A DNA stretch of 64,000 nt from an uncultured Flavobacteriaceae bacterium. Its GTDB lineage: Bacteria > Bacteroidota > Bacteroidia > Flavobacteriales > Flavobacteriaceae. A program made the position numbers and the translations under genes. The notes under the pieces were generated by a model. The model saw only the letters and a list, made by a program, of their open reading frames with translations, searched no databases and had not been told where the DNA came from. The stretch is taken from assembly GCA_943842625.1 (NCBI GenBank), contig CALTCK010000001.1, positions 62,001-126,000 of the forward strand, read 5' to 3'. Below are positions 29,833-39,802 of this stretch, piece after piece. How positions within the stretch are numbered: the first letter of the stretch is position 1; every line of letters starts with the position of its first letter.

Positions 29833-30107
29833 AAAAAGAAGTGCTTATTGGTTTAATCATTGGAATCATTTCTAATGTAGCAGGAAGCTATTTATATATT
29901 TATTTTTTCTCTACTTTTAGTCTAGAGGATACTATCAATAAAGCAATTGAAACAGGTGTTATTGGAAATATTATAGCATTAGGAGCCATATTAAATCTAT
30001 TTGTTTTTTTTATTTTCATAAAAAAAAATCAGATATACAGGGCCAGGGGAGTTTTATTTGCGACTGTTATAAGTGCGCTAATTATACTTTTTACTAAGTT
30101 TTATTAA
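29820..30107 (+). CDS. Small membrane protein of unknown function between surE and lpxB
   Basis: This is a 95-residue protein with three predicted hydrophobic helices (about 9-30, 45-65, 76-93). It starts METLKKEVLIGLIIG from a TTG at 29820 that overlaps the surE end by 13 bases; no ATG lies near the start. It ends 2 bases before lpxB, so the three genes are co-translated. I do not recognise a named family. The fixed position next to lpxB suggests an envelope role, but that is only inference. Confidence 0.7.
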   Translation: METLKKEVLIGLIIGIISNVAGSYLYIYFFSTFSLEDTINKAIETGVIGNIIALGAILNLFVFFIFIKKNQIYRARGVLFATVISALIILFTKFY

Positions 30108-30109
30108 TT

Positions 30110-31222
30110 ATGAAATATTATATCATTGCTGGAGAAGCGTCAGGTGATTTACACGGAGCAAATTTAATGAAGGCTCTCATTCGCGAAGATCAAGACGCCA
30201 ATATTCGCTATTGGGGAGGTGATTTAATGTCAAAAATTGGAGGTGTTTTAGTAAAACATTACAAAGACTTAGCTTTCATGGGATTTGTTGAAGTTTTATT
30301 TAATTTAAAAACCATTTTTAAGAACATTTCATTTTGTAAAAATGATATTGTTAAATTTAATCCAGATGTAGTTATTTTTATTGACTACCCAGGATTCAAT
30401 ATGCGAATTGCCAAATGGGCAAAGAAAAAAGGAATAAAAACACATTATTATATTTCTCCTCAAATATGGGCTTGGAAAGAAAGTAGAATTAAGGCAATAA
30501 AAAGAGATGTTGATCAAATGTTTGTAATACTTCCATTTGAAAAAACTTTTTATGAAGACAAACATCAGTTCCCTGTTCATTTTGTTGGACATCCATTAAT
30601 TGACGAAATTTCAAATAGAACACAAGTAGATATAGAATTGTTTAAAAAAGAAAACAACTTGGATCAACGACCCATTATTGCTATTTTACCTGGAAGTCGA
30701 AAACAAGAGATTTCAAAAATGCTGGAAGTGATGTTAAGTATTGTTGAAGACTTCTCAATGTATCAATTTGTAATTGCAGGAGCTCCAAGCCAAGACGAAA
30801 AATTTTACAAATCATTTATAAAAACTTCTAACGTTCATTTATTGTTAAATAAAACGTATGACTTATTAAGCGTATCCTATGCGGCATTGGTTACCTCTGG
30901 AACTGCTACCCTAGAAACTGCCTTATTTAAAGTTCCACAGGTAGTCTGCTACAAAGGAAATCAAATATCATACGAAATCGCCAAACGAATTATTAAACTC
31001 AACTATATTTCGTTAGTAAATTTAATATTGGATAAAGAGGCAGTTACTGAGCTGATTCAATCAGATTTTAATAAAAAAATGGTTTCTAAAGAACTCACAA
31101 AAATCTTGGACGATGATAATAGGACTGTTTTATTTTCCGATTATCATGAATTGGAGGATAAATTGGGAGGAATCGGAGCGAGCGAAAAAACAGCAAAACT
31201 AATTATTGAGGAAACAAAATAA
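30110..31222 (+). CDS. lpxB: Lipid-A-disaccharide synthase LpxB
   Basis: This 370-residue GT19 enzyme joins UDP-diacylglucosamine and lipid X to make the lipid A disaccharide at the inner membrane. Family features are the N terminus YYIIAGEASGDLHGANLM, IDYPGFNMRIAKWAKKKG, YYISPQIWAWKESRIKAIK, FVGHPL and LPGSRKQEI. It is full length and in frame. Its stop overlaps the next gene's ATG by one base. Confidence 0.96.
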   Translation: MKYYIIAGEASGDLHGANLMKALIREDQDANIRYWGGDLMSKIGGVLVKHYKDLAFMGFVEVLFNLKTIFKNISFCKNDIVKFNPDVVIFIDYPGFNMRIAKWAKKKGIKTHYYISPQIWAWKESRIKAIKRDVDQMFVILPFEKTFYEDKHQFPVHFVGHPLIDEISNRTQVDIELFKKENNLDQRPIIAILPGSRKQEISKMLEVMLSIVEDFSMYQFVIAGAPSQDEKFYKSFIKTSNVHLLLNKTYDLLSVSYAALVTSGTATLETALFKVPQVVCYKGNQISYEIAKRIIKLNYISLVNLILDKEAVTELIQSDFNKKMVSKELTKILDDDNRTVLFSDYHELEDKLGGIGASEKTAKLIIEETK

Positions 31223-31686
31223 TGAAGTTAAAACTCGTTGTCATCGTTTTGTCAATTTTTTTAGTTGCTTGTGGAAGTTCCAAAAAAACAAATTATAAGA
31301 GAACAAAAACCGATGCAATTGTCGCTTTTGCAAAAACCTATTCGGGTACAAAATATAAGTATGGAGGAACGACTAAAAAGGGAATAGATTGCTCTGGATT
31401 ACTATTTGTCTCCTTTCAAAGCGAACAAATCAATTTACCCCGGATTGCACGTGATATGTCAAAAAAAGGTACAAAAGTTTCATTGAGTAAAGTTCAAAAA
31501 GGAGATCTTCTTTTCTTTAAAACAAATAAAAAAAAGAGGACCATTAATCATGTTGGCTTGGTCGTTGAAAAAAATAAAAAAGGCTTACTTTTTATTCATT
31601 CCACAACTTCATTAGGAGTTATCATCTCATCACTTGATGAAAACTACTGGAAAAATGCCTTTGTAGAGGCTAGAAAAGTTATTTGA
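31222..31686 (+). CDS. NlpC/P60 (C40) family lipoprotein
   Basis: This is a 154-residue lipoprotein with lipobox LVAC (Cys17) followed by GSSKK, then an NlpC/P60 cysteine-peptidase domain. The catalytic Cys is in GIDCSGLLFVSF and the His in NHVGLVVEK. A third polar residue is likely in HSTTSLGV. Such enzymes cut peptidoglycan stem peptides. It is translationally coupled to lpxB through TAATG overlap and lies just upstream of the broken comEC. Confidence 0.9.
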   Translation: MKLKLVVIVLSIFLVACGSSKKTNYKRTKTDAIVAFAKTYSGTKYKYGGTTKKGIDCSGLLFVSFQSEQINLPRIARDMSKKGTKVSLSKVQKGDLLFFKTNKKKRTINHVGLVVEKNKKGLLFIHSTTSLGVIISSLDENYWKNAFVEARKVI

Positions 31687-31757
31687 GTTCATATTAAAAA
31701 ATATCATATATTTATAATTCTCCTCAATTAATTTAAGTAAACCTTAAATTGATTTGA

Positions 31758-33775
31758 ATGAGATTTATTAATTTTTCTATTGTAAAATTTTCTTTTTTTT
31801 TAACAGCTGGAATTTTAGTTGCTCGTTTTAAACCCTTTCTTGATTTTCGGTATTTATTAGTTCCTTCCTTTGTTCTTCTCCTTATTTTTTGGAGTATTTC
31901 AAGAAATATAATAAATCAAAAAATATTTTTTGGTGTCATTACCTACTCCTGTTTTTTGTTTCTTGGTGCTACAATATATCAATATCACACTCCAAGTTTT
32001 CAATACCAACACTATTCAAAAAAAATTAGCACTCATAATCTTCTTCAATTAAAAGTAAAGGAAGTATTAAAAAAAAATGCTTATCAATTTAAATATATTG
32101 TTGAAGTCATTTCCAATCATAATGAGCGTTCTAGCGGAAAATTACTATTAAATGTAAAAAGAAATTCGACTACAACCATATATGCTATTGACAACTTATT
32201 AGTTGTAAATAGTAAAATAGAAAAGATACCTTCTCCTTTAAACCCTCATCAGTTTGACTATTCTAGGTATATGAAAAATCTTGGGGTTCATCATCAAGTT
32301 AACATCACAAATGTGGAGGTTTTAAAAAAAAGTGAAGGTCGAGCTACACCTTAGAGGTCAGGCTAATAAATTAAGAAGTTTTTTAATTAGTAAACTGAAA
32401 CAAAATAATTTATCTCCAAACGAACTAGCTATTTTACAAGCTTTAGTTCTAGGAGAAAAAAGTGACATAAGTAAAATTTTATATAGCGAATATGCTGCTG
32501 CTGGAGCTATTCATATTTTAGCAGTTTCAGGACTACATGTCGGTATAATATATATGATCTTTTTGTATATTTTAGATCCAATAAAAAGACTACTTAAAAG
32601 CAAGAAAGCTGTAAATATCCTAATTGTCTTAATGCTATGGGGCTTCGCTTTTCTTACTGGACTTTCTCCATCAGTTATTCGAGCAGTCACTATGTTTTCC
32701 TTTTTTGCATTTGCAAAAATTATTAATAGAGATACCAATCGCTATTAACACTCTTTTTCTTTCTTATTTTACACTTCTTATTATTAATCCAAATTGGTTA
32801 TTTCATGTCGGATTTCAATTAAGTTATTTAGCCGTTTTGTTTATTCTTTGGTTAGTTCCAGTATGGAACAAAGTCTATTATCCTAAACATATGATTCTTA
32901 AGAAATTTTGGGGAATTATTACGGTAACATTGGCAGCACAAATTGGTATTATTCCGCTGAGTTTATATTATTTTCATCAATTCCCTGGATTATTTATACT
33001 TACAAATTTAATTGTTTTACCAATAATTGGACTTATCCTTTTTTTAGGTATTCTACTTATTTTTTTATCGTCAATTAATACCGTACCAGATTGGTTTGCT
33101 TTTAGCTATAATTATTTGATTAAACTTCTTAATTCATTTATAAGCTGGATAGCAGATCAGAATTTTTTTTTATTTCAAGATATATCATTTAACTTCAATC
33201 AAGTTATTTTCTCTTATTTGATTCTATCTATGATAGCAGTTTATTGGAAACTAAAAACACAAAAGATAGTTCTTTTAACAGTTTTAAGTCTTTCCATTTT
33301 ATATTATTCTAATTTGCTTCTAAGAAGTATCATTCAGCAAACGAACTCATTATTTTTCATAAAACACGACATAGTTTGATTGGAAATAAAAAAGGACGAA
33401 AATTAGAAATTTTTAAATATGATTCCTTAAAGGAAATAGTAAAAACGTTATCCCATAAAAGGTTATCGAATTTATTATGACATCAATAACTATTCAGAAA
33501 AAAAAATACCTACTGTATTCAGTTATAAAAATAAAATGATTTTAATTGTTGATAGTTTAGGGGTTTATCCAAAAAATCATAAGACTGATATTGCTATACT
33601 GGTAAATAATCCTAGGATAAATTTAAACAGAATGCTCGATAGTTTAAAACCAAAATTAATAGTTGTTGACGGAAATAACTATAAGTCACTTATACCGTTG
33701 TGGGAGAAAAGTTGCTTTGAAAGAAATATAAGTTTTCATTCAACATCTCAAAAAGGAGCCTATATTATTCGATAG
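31758..33775 (+). pseudogene. comEC: ComEC/Rec2 DNA-uptake channel, broken by four frameshifts
   Basis: The 2.0-kb span encodes about 670 codons, the normal size of flavobacterial ComEC, but in five consecutive frame segments. Segment 1 (31758 to about 32345) is the N-terminal membrane and DUF4131-like part. Segment 2 (to 32748) has the competence-domain core LGEKSDISKILYSEYAAAGA and ILAVSGLHVGI. Segment 3 (to 33379) continues NTLFLSYFTLLIINPNWLFH. Segment 4 (33358-33480) reads HKTRHSLIGNKKGRKLEIF. Segment 5 (33458-33775) reads KGYRIYYDINNYSEKK and on to the stop. Shifts fall at an A8 run (32324-32331 or shortly after), an extra T near 32745, a T5 run (33353-33357) and an A4 run (33457-33460). 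The joined parts match the family, so this is a decayed gene, not four small genes. Natural competence by this route would be lost. Confidence 0.9.
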
Positions 33776-34318
33776 TTATCTAAAACTTCCTTTAAAATTA
33801 TTTTGGTATTCTTGCCAAGCTTCTCCTGTTGTGAGTTTTAGATAATCATCATTGGCAATCATTTTTAAAAATATTTCAATTTGCTCAGGAGTTTTATAAC
33901 CAACGACAGGTTGAATTAAATCGCCATTTTCTTTAAAGAAAACAATGGTAGGATATCCAGTAATTTTTAAAGCGTGGGCTAATAAATGTTGAGAGTTTCT
34001 TCCTTTTCGTCCTTCTTGATAATTAGGATTGGTATAAGTGAAATCTTGATAGGTAACGGATTCTGTTCCTTCCGCATTAAACTTAACAGGATAGTAGTTT
34101 TTATTAACATACTTGATAACATCTTTGTTTCCAAAAGTATTTTTGTCCAACAATTTACAAGGGCCACACCAACTCGTATAAACATCCATCAGTATTTTTT
34201 TTGGAACTTCTTTCTGAGCAACTAAAGCTTCATTCATAGACATCCATCGAATACCATCTTGAGCGTAAATGGGTGAAATTAATAAAATGAGTATGGCTAT
34301 TAGTATATTTTTTTTCAT
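33776..34318 (-). CDS. Secreted thioredoxin-fold protein
   Basis: This 180-residue protein has a signal peptide (about 1-19, ending SPIYAQ) and a thioredoxin-like domain with active-site motif WCGPCK in YTSWCGPCKLLDKNTFG. The cis-proline region is GYPTIVFF. Such periplasmic members reduce or shuffle disulfides; the partner is unknown. Its stop codon abuts the comEC stop with no gap, so the two units converge directly. Confidence 0.88.
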   Translation of the reverse strand: MKKNILIAILILLISPIYAQDGIRWMSMNEALVAQKEVPKKILMDVYTSWCGPCKLLDKNTFGNKDVIKYVNKNYYPVKFNAEGTESVTYQDFTYTNPNYQEGRKGRNSQHLLAHALKITGYPTIVFFKENGDLIQPVVGYKTPEQIEIFLKMIANDDYLKLTTGEAWQEYQNNFKGSFR

Positions 34319-34331
34319 ATCAATATTTTAT

Positions 34332-34357
34332 TAAAAACGCCTCGAAAGAGGCGTTTC
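34332..34357 (-). terminator. Intrinsic terminator of the POT transporter gene
   Basis: The stem AAACGCCTC/GAGGCGTTT with a GAAA loop is followed on the minus strand by a T run. It lies between the POT transporter stop (34386) and the thioredoxin-like gene start (34318). Confidence 0.85.
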
Positions 34358-34385
34358 GTATTTAATTCATTTAAAAATTAAAATT

Positions 34386-35954
34386 CTATTTAACTCCGTG
34401 CATTAATTTTTTAACGATTGGTGTTAAACTAATTACAACTAGTCCCGCAATAACAGGGACGAATGTGAAAATTAAGAAAAACGTACTCATAGAGTACTCT
34501 GATGTTATGGAATCAATCATACCCCCCATAGAACCTGCTGCTTTATTTCCTAAGCCAATAGCAATATACCATAGACCGAACATCATCCCTATTTTAGTAG
34601 CCGGCACTAATTTAGAAACATATGACAATCCAACAGGAGATAAACTTAATTCTCCTAGGGTATGCAATAAGTAAGCTAAAATTAACCAAATGATACTAAC
34701 CGATGCTGTCTGGGCTCCTTGAGGAATACTGGCAGATCCGTAAGCTAAAATTCCAAAGCCTAGCCCCAATAAAATTAATCCTACTCCAAATTTAACTGTG
34801 GCTGGCGGATTAAACTTACTTTCCCATATTTTAGAAAAAAGTGGGGCAAAAGCAATTATATAAAAAGAGTTTAAAATCCCAAACCAAGAAGCTGGTATTT
34901 CTGTAGATTCTTCACTAAATTGAGTGTACAGCATCCAAATTACAATGAACCATATGATTAAAAAACTAAAACCTAAGAACGTATTAGATAAAGCATATTT
35001 TTTAAATGTGATTTTAAATAATTGTAGTAATACATAAGTAATAATCATTAGTGGTATCACTGTAAGAAGCGTGTTTGCAATTCTAAATATCAAAGCTGAA
35101 TCTCCCTCTAGTACTCTGTTGGTATAATCTGCTGCAAATATAGTCATAGAACCACCAGCTTGTTCAAATGCAGCCCAAAAAAATACGGTGAAGATGGCTA
35201 AAATACCAACTACAGTATATCGATCTCGTTGTACTTTATCAGAAACTTTTTGATCACCTTCATCCTTATTATTTTCAACTGCATCCGATAAATCAATTTC
35301 TTTGGTGGGCGCTAAACCTACATTACCAAATATACCTTGAGCAAACCAAAATTGGAGCATTCCCAAAAACATAAATATTCCAGCTAAACCAAAGCCCCAA
35401 TGCCAACCGATGGTTTCTCCTATGTAACCACACAGCATAATTCCAAGAAATGCCCCAGCATTTACTCCCATATAAAATATGGTAAATGCGCCATCTTTTT
35501 TGTCTTGTGCATTGATATAAACCCCATTAATAATCGAAGTAATATTTGGTTTAAACAAACCATTTCCTGCAACTAGACAACCAATTCCTAAATAGAGACC
35601 CCAAGGAGTATCCATAGCCATAGAGGCATGTCCTAAAGTCATAATTAAAGCCCCAAAAGCTACCGCTTTTCGATATCCAATAAATTTATCTGCGATTAAT
35701 CCTCCTAAAATTGGAGAAAAATAAACAAGCATAGTGTAGGTTCCGTAAAGACCAAGAGCTTCTTCTCGGGTCCAAGCCCAACCACCATCTAATAGGGCTG
35801 AAGTTAGAAACAATACCAGTAAAGCCCGCATTCCATAATATGAAAAACGTTCCCACATTTCAGTGAAAAATAATACAAACAATCCGCTTGGATGTCCCAT
35901 TAACAACTTTTGATTCATCTCTGAACCTTCAAATTTATATTTCGTTAAATCCAT
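34386..35954 (-). CDS. POT-family proton-dependent peptide transporter (copy 1)
   Basis: This is a 522-residue, 12-14 helix symporter for di- and tripeptides. The ExxER proton-coupling motif is in FFTEMWERFSYYGMRALLVL. The PTR2 signature lies in SPILGGLIADKFIGYRKAVAFG, and NVGLAPTKEIDL marks a cytoplasmic loop. Relative to copy 2 it has an additional loop and helix region near residues 235-330. It lies 91 bases downstream of copy 2 on the same strand, and both are downstream of a DPP-IV-like peptidase, which fits peptide scavenging. Confidence 0.92.
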   Translation of the reverse strand: MDLTKYKFEGSEMNQKLLMGHPSGLFVLFFTEMWERFSYYGMRALLVLFLTSALLDGGWAWTREEALGLYGTYTMLVYFSPILGGLIADKFIGYRKAVAFGALIMTLGHASMAMDTPWGLYLGIGCLVAGNGLFKPNITSIINGVYINAQDKKDGAFTIFYMGVNAGAFLGIMLCGYIGETIGWHWGFGLAGIFMFLGMLQFWFAQGIFGNVGLAPTKEIDLSDAVENNKDEGDQKVSDKVQRDRYTVVGILAIFTVFFWAAFEQAGGSMTIFAADYTNRVLEGDSALIFRIANTLLTVIPLMIITYVLLQLFKITFKKYALSNTFLGFSFLIIWFIVIWMLYTQFSEESTEIPASWFGILNSFYIIAFAPLFSKIWESKFNPPATVKFGVGLILLGLGFGILAYGSASIPQGAQTASVSIIWLILAYLLHTLGELSLSPVGLSYVSKLVPATKIGMMFGLWYIAIGLGNKAAGSMGGMIDSITSEYSMSTFFLIFTFVPVIAGLVVISLTPIVKKLMHGVK

Positions 35955-36045
35955 TTAATCTATTTTTAAATTATTAAATTATCAAAGCTTACAGAGTGAT
36001 TTGTAAAGCTATATTTTGTTTTTAAATATCCTCTAATTCTAAGTT

Positions 36046-37413
36046 TTAAGATTCACTATTTTGTAGTTCTCCTTCTGCATCTTCTATACCATGAGTTAAT
36101 ACTTCCAGTTTTTTTCTGATTAAAAGGACCAGGCCACCCAATACTACGCAAAAAACAGCAATACCGGTAAAAATGATGTATTCTCCAAGACTTTCGGACC
36201 ACTCTCCTAACAAACCAGCAAGTTTACTTCCAAATCCTGTCATCGCAAAATAAACACCCATCATAATAGATGCATATTTAACCGGAGAAAGCTTAGTTAT
36301 AAAAGAAAGAGCGACAGGCGACAGACATAATTCTCCAATCGTATGAAATAGATAAGCCAACACCAACCAATACATTGCAGAGGATCCTGTAGACTCAAAC
36401 TGAGCTGTTGCACCCGTCATGAAAAAGAAACCTGTTCCCATAATTATAAGACCCAATATCATTTTGTACAAAGAAGTCGATACTTTTCCTTTTAGTTTTC
36501 TATTAGCCCAAAATAAGGCAACTGAAGTTCCTAAAAAGATAATAAACATCGCATTTAAAGATTGAAACCAAGAAGCTGGAACTAGCCAACCCATCAACAT
36601 CCTATCTGTCTTTTCCATGGTATATATATTCATTAAACCACCCGCTTGTTCAAATGCTCCCCAAAAAACAATAACTAATAAGAACGATATTAATAAAACA
36701 ACGACTCTATCTTTTTCAATTTTGGTTAAAGGTTTTTTCATCATGGCTTTTTCATCTTCATTTTGAGAAGCTCCTAAAAAATTACCAACATGCTTTAAAT
36801 ATTTTTGACCTAAAACATATTGTAAGATTCCGAGCCCCATCCCAATTCCTGCTAGACCAAATCCGTAGTGCCAACCATAAACTTCTCCAACATAACCTAC
36901 AATTAAACTTGATAAAAATGCTCCTACATTAATACCAATATAAAAAATAGTAAATCCCTTATCTCTTCTAATATCTCCTTTTTTATATAATCCTCCTACC
37001 ATCGTAGAAATATTTGGTTTTAACATCCCCACACCACAAACTATCAATACCAAACCTGTATAGAACGCCCACATTTCTTCTACTGCCAGAATACTATGAC
37101 CAAAAAGTAAAAATATTCCCCCAACAAGTACTGATTTTTTTTGACCTAAAAATTTATCTGCAATAAATCCTCCAGGTATAGACATCACATAAACCATCAT
37201 CGTGTACCATCCATATAATGCTAGGGCATCTCCATTAGTCCAACCTAAACCAGCATTTTCCACATCGGTTTGTGCTACTAAATAAAGAACTAAAATAGCT
37301 CTCATTCCATAATAAGAAAAACGTTCCCACATTTCTGTAAAAAACAAAACATAGAGCCCTATTGGATGGCCAAATAATTCTTTTTGATTGGCTTGAATTG
37401 TTGTTGTTGACAT
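36046..37413 (-). CDS. POT-family proton-dependent peptide transporter (copy 2)
   Basis: This 455-residue paralogue of the preceding transporter shares PIGLYVLFFTEMWERFSYYG (ExxER motif), GGFIADKFLGQKKSVLVGG, and the central FWGAFEQAGG segment. It is shorter than copy 1 because it lacks sequence in the middle of the protein. It begins 42 bases after the stop of the upstream peptidase gene, so peptidase and transporter may be co-transcribed. Confidence 0.92.
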   Translation of the reverse strand: MSTTTIQANQKELFGHPIGLYVLFFTEMWERFSYYGMRAILVLYLVAQTDVENAGLGWTNGDALALYGWYTMMVYVMSIPGGFIADKFLGQKKSVLVGGIFLLFGHSILAVEEMWAFYTGLVLIVCGVGMLKPNISTMVGGLYKKGDIRRDKGFTIFYIGINVGAFLSSLIVGYVGEVYGWHYGFGLAGIGMGLGILQYVLGQKYLKHVGNFLGASQNEDEKAMMKKPLTKIEKDRVVVLLISFLLVIVFWGAFEQAGGLMNIYTMEKTDRMLMGWLVPASWFQSLNAMFIIFLGTSVALFWANRKLKGKVSTSLYKMILGLIIMGTGFFFMTGATAQFESTGSSAMYWLVLAYLFHTIGELCLSPVALSFITKLSPVKYASIMMGVYFAMTGFGSKLAGLLGEWSESLGEYIIFTGIAVFCVVLGGLVLLIRKKLEVLTHGIEDAEGELQNSES

Positions 37414-37455
37414 ATCATTATTTTTTTAATAGTTGTAAATTATTCGCTAATTCTT

Positions 37456-39654
37456 CTAATTTGTATTAGAACCACCTAATGACTCTTTAATAAAACTAGT
37501 CATTTTCTTGTAAAGATGACTTCTTGTTTTTCCTCCATAAATACTATGATTTTTATCGGGATAAATTGCCCATTCAAAATCTTTATCCTCTTGAATTAAA
37601 GCTTCAGAAAGACGTAAGGTATTTTGTAAATGAACATTGTCGTCTGCTGTACCGTGGATTAATAAAAAATCTCCTTTCAATTTATCTGCATAAGTTATAG
37701 GTGAATTATTATCGTATCCTGTTGGATTTTCTTGAGGTGTATGCATGTAACGCTCTGTATAAATAGTATCATAGAAGCGCCAGCTACTCACCGGAGCAAC
37801 AGCAATTGCCATGGAAAAAATATCGCTGGCTTGAAACAAACAATTAGAAGACATAAAACCTCCATAACTCCATCCCCAAATTCCAATTCTACTCGAGTCA
37901 ATATAGGGTAACTCTCCTAGCTTTTTTGCAACCGCTATTTGGTCTTCAACTTCATATTTACCCAACTCTAACTGAGTTATTTTTTTAAAGTCTCTTCCTT
38001 TAAACCCTGTTCCTCTCCCATCAACACATACCACAATCATCCCATCCTGAACTAACATTTGATGCCAATAATCATTTCCTCCTATCCACTGATTTGAAAC
38101 ACTTTGTGATCCTGGCCCTGAATATTGGTACATAAACAAAGGATACTCTTTTGTTTCGTCAAAATCTAAAGGTTTTAAAGTATACATATTTAATTGATTC
38201 CCGTTAATTGATAGGGTCGAATACTCCTTTGGAGAAACTTTATATTCTTTTAGTTTGTTAACTAAATCATCGTTATTCATGATTTCTCTAATTACTTTAC
38301 CTTTTTTAGATTCATTTAAGGTGTATGTATAGGGAACCGTTGCACTAGAATAGGTGTTTATGAAATAAGAGAAATCTGTACTAAAAGAAGCGTTATTAGA
38401 TCCTATTTTATGTGTTAATCTTTTGATTTTTTTATCTTTCAAAGACACTGAATAGACATCCCTATTTATACTTCCATTTTGAGTGCTGTTATAAAACAAT
38501 AATCCAGTATTGTTATCATATCCATAATAACTAGTTACTTCCCATAAACCAGAAGTTATTTGTTGCTCGTTTTTACCATTTTTATCATAAAGATAAATAT
38601 GATTCCACCCACTTTTTTCACTAGTCCAAATAAAATCATTGTTTTTTAAAAAGGTTAAATCATCATCTATAGCAACGTAAGCATCGTCTTTCTCTTGATG
38701 CAAAAGTAACGTTGAATTATTGTTTGAAACATCCACTAATACTAGATCTAATTCATTTTGATGACGATTTAATAATTGAACACTCAATAATGAATTATCA
38801 TTGGTCCATTTTATCCTAGGAATATAATAATTATTAAAAGCAGAAAGATCAACTTGATTAGCTTGATCAATTTCTAAATCGTAAATGTGCAACGATACCT
38901 CCGCGTTTTTCTCTCCAGCCTTTGGATACTTGAAAACTTGTTGTGTTGGATATAATTCATTTCCCATAATATCCATTGAAAATTTAGGCACTTCCGTTTC
39001 ATTAAATCTAATAAATGCAATTTTATCACCACTTATGTTCCAATCAAAAGCCCTTACTACAGAAAATTCTTCTTCATATACCCAATCTGTAATACCATTA
39101 ATAATACTATTTATTTGTCCGTCAGAAGTGAGTTGTTTGGTTTCTCCAGACATTAAATCTTTAACATATAAATTATTATTAAAACCGTAAGCCAATTTCG
39201 AGGAATCGCCGTTAAAAGTGGGCTCTTGTATTTGATTATCTGAAACTAAAGTAAGTTTCTTTGATTTTAAATCGTACACATAATAAATCCCTACCGAAGA
39301 ACGTCTATAAATTTGTTTCAATTTTGTAGCTAATAATAGTTTGGTTTCATCATCACTAAATTGGTAAGAAATAATATAATCTATTTCCTCAATATCAGCA
39401 GAATTGAGTAAAGTTCTAACTTTTTCTCCAGTTTTATAATCATAGACATCGATCGTAGAAGTCTTACTTTTTCTATCATAATTATAAATTGAATACTCTT
39501 TACCATTATTCATAGAACGCAAAGCACTCAGGTACTCTGGTCTAAAAGTACCTCCATTAATATCATCTAATGTAATTGATTTTTCTTGTGCAGATAAAGT
39601 TGATATGGTTATTAATATTGATAACCATATACCTTTAGAAAATAATCTATTCAA
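37456..39654 (-). CDS. Dipeptidyl-peptidase IV-like S9 serine peptidase
   Basis: This prolyl dipeptidyl peptidase has an N-terminal eight-bladed propeller (about 50-470) and a C-terminal alpha/beta hydrolase. The nucleophile is in GIWGWSYGGFMSS (GWSYGG). The catalytic His is in DKNHSIYG and Asp in HGTADDNVH. The double-Glu region DWVYEEEFSV, which anchors substrate N termini in DPP-IV, is present. No ATG precedes the signal peptide. I choose the TTG at 39654 (MNRLFSKGIWLS..., 732 residues, signal ending LSAQ). A TTG at 39690 would add 12 residues, but a -7-like TAAACTTG at 39685-39678 overlaps that extension. It secretes or displays a peptidase feeding the adjacent peptide transporters. Confidence 0.9.
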   Translation of the reverse strand: MNRLFSKGIWLSILITISTLSAQEKSITLDDINGGTFRPEYLSALRSMNNGKEYSIYNYDRKSKTSTIDVYDYKTGEKVRTLLNSADIEEIDYIISYQFSDDETKLLLATKLKQIYRRSSVGIYYVYDLKSKKLTLVSDNQIQEPTFNGDSSKLAYGFNNNLYVKDLMSGETKQLTSDGQINSIINGITDWVYEEEFSVVRAFDWNISGDKIAFIRFNETEVPKFSMDIMGNELYPTQQVFKYPKAGEKNAEVSLHIYDLEIDQANQVDLSAFNNYYIPRIKWTNDNSLLSVQLLNRHQNELDLVLVDVSNNNSTLLLHQEKDDAYVAIDDDLTFLKNNDFIWTSEKSGWNHIYLYDKNGKNEQQITSGLWEVTSYYGYDNNTGLLFYNSTQNGSINRDVYSVSLKDKKIKRLTHKIGSNNASFSTDFSYFINTYSSATVPYTYTLNESKKGKVIREIMNNDDLVNKLKEYKVSPKEYSTLSINGNQLNMYTLKPLDFDETKEYPLFMYQYSGPGSQSVSNQWIGGNDYWHQMLVQDGMIVVCVDGRGTGFKGRDFKKITQLELGKYEVEDQIAVAKKLGELPYIDSSRIGIWGWSYGGFMSSNCLFQASDIFSMAIAVAPVSSWRFYDTIYTERYMHTPQENPTGYDNNSPITYADKLKGDFLLIHGTADDNVHLQNTLRLSEALIQEDKDFEWAIYPDKNHSIYGGKTRSHLYKKMTSFIKESLGGSNTN

Positions 39655-39773
39655 TTTATTGTTGTTTTTTGATAGTTCAAGTTTACACAATTTTAACGAA
39701 TTTTTACTACTTTTTTGAATTAAAAAGGAAGTTTAAGAGGCTAAAAAAAGTAAAAAGACTCTGTTTTAAATAC

Positions 39774-39781
39774 TATATTTG
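39774..39781 (+). promoter_or_regulatory. Putative -7 element for the HMG-CoA reductase operon
   Basis: TATATTTG matches TAnnTTTG exactly, 21 bases before the ATG at 39803. No TTG is seen at the -33 spacing. Confidence 0.45.
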
Positions 39782-39802
39782 TGAAACATAATTATTTTAA
39801 AT

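Noticed and set aside
31758-33775. Four or five separate small genes in this span
   Set aside because: The fragments join end to end as one ComEC in consecutive frames; none has its own start signal or family identity.
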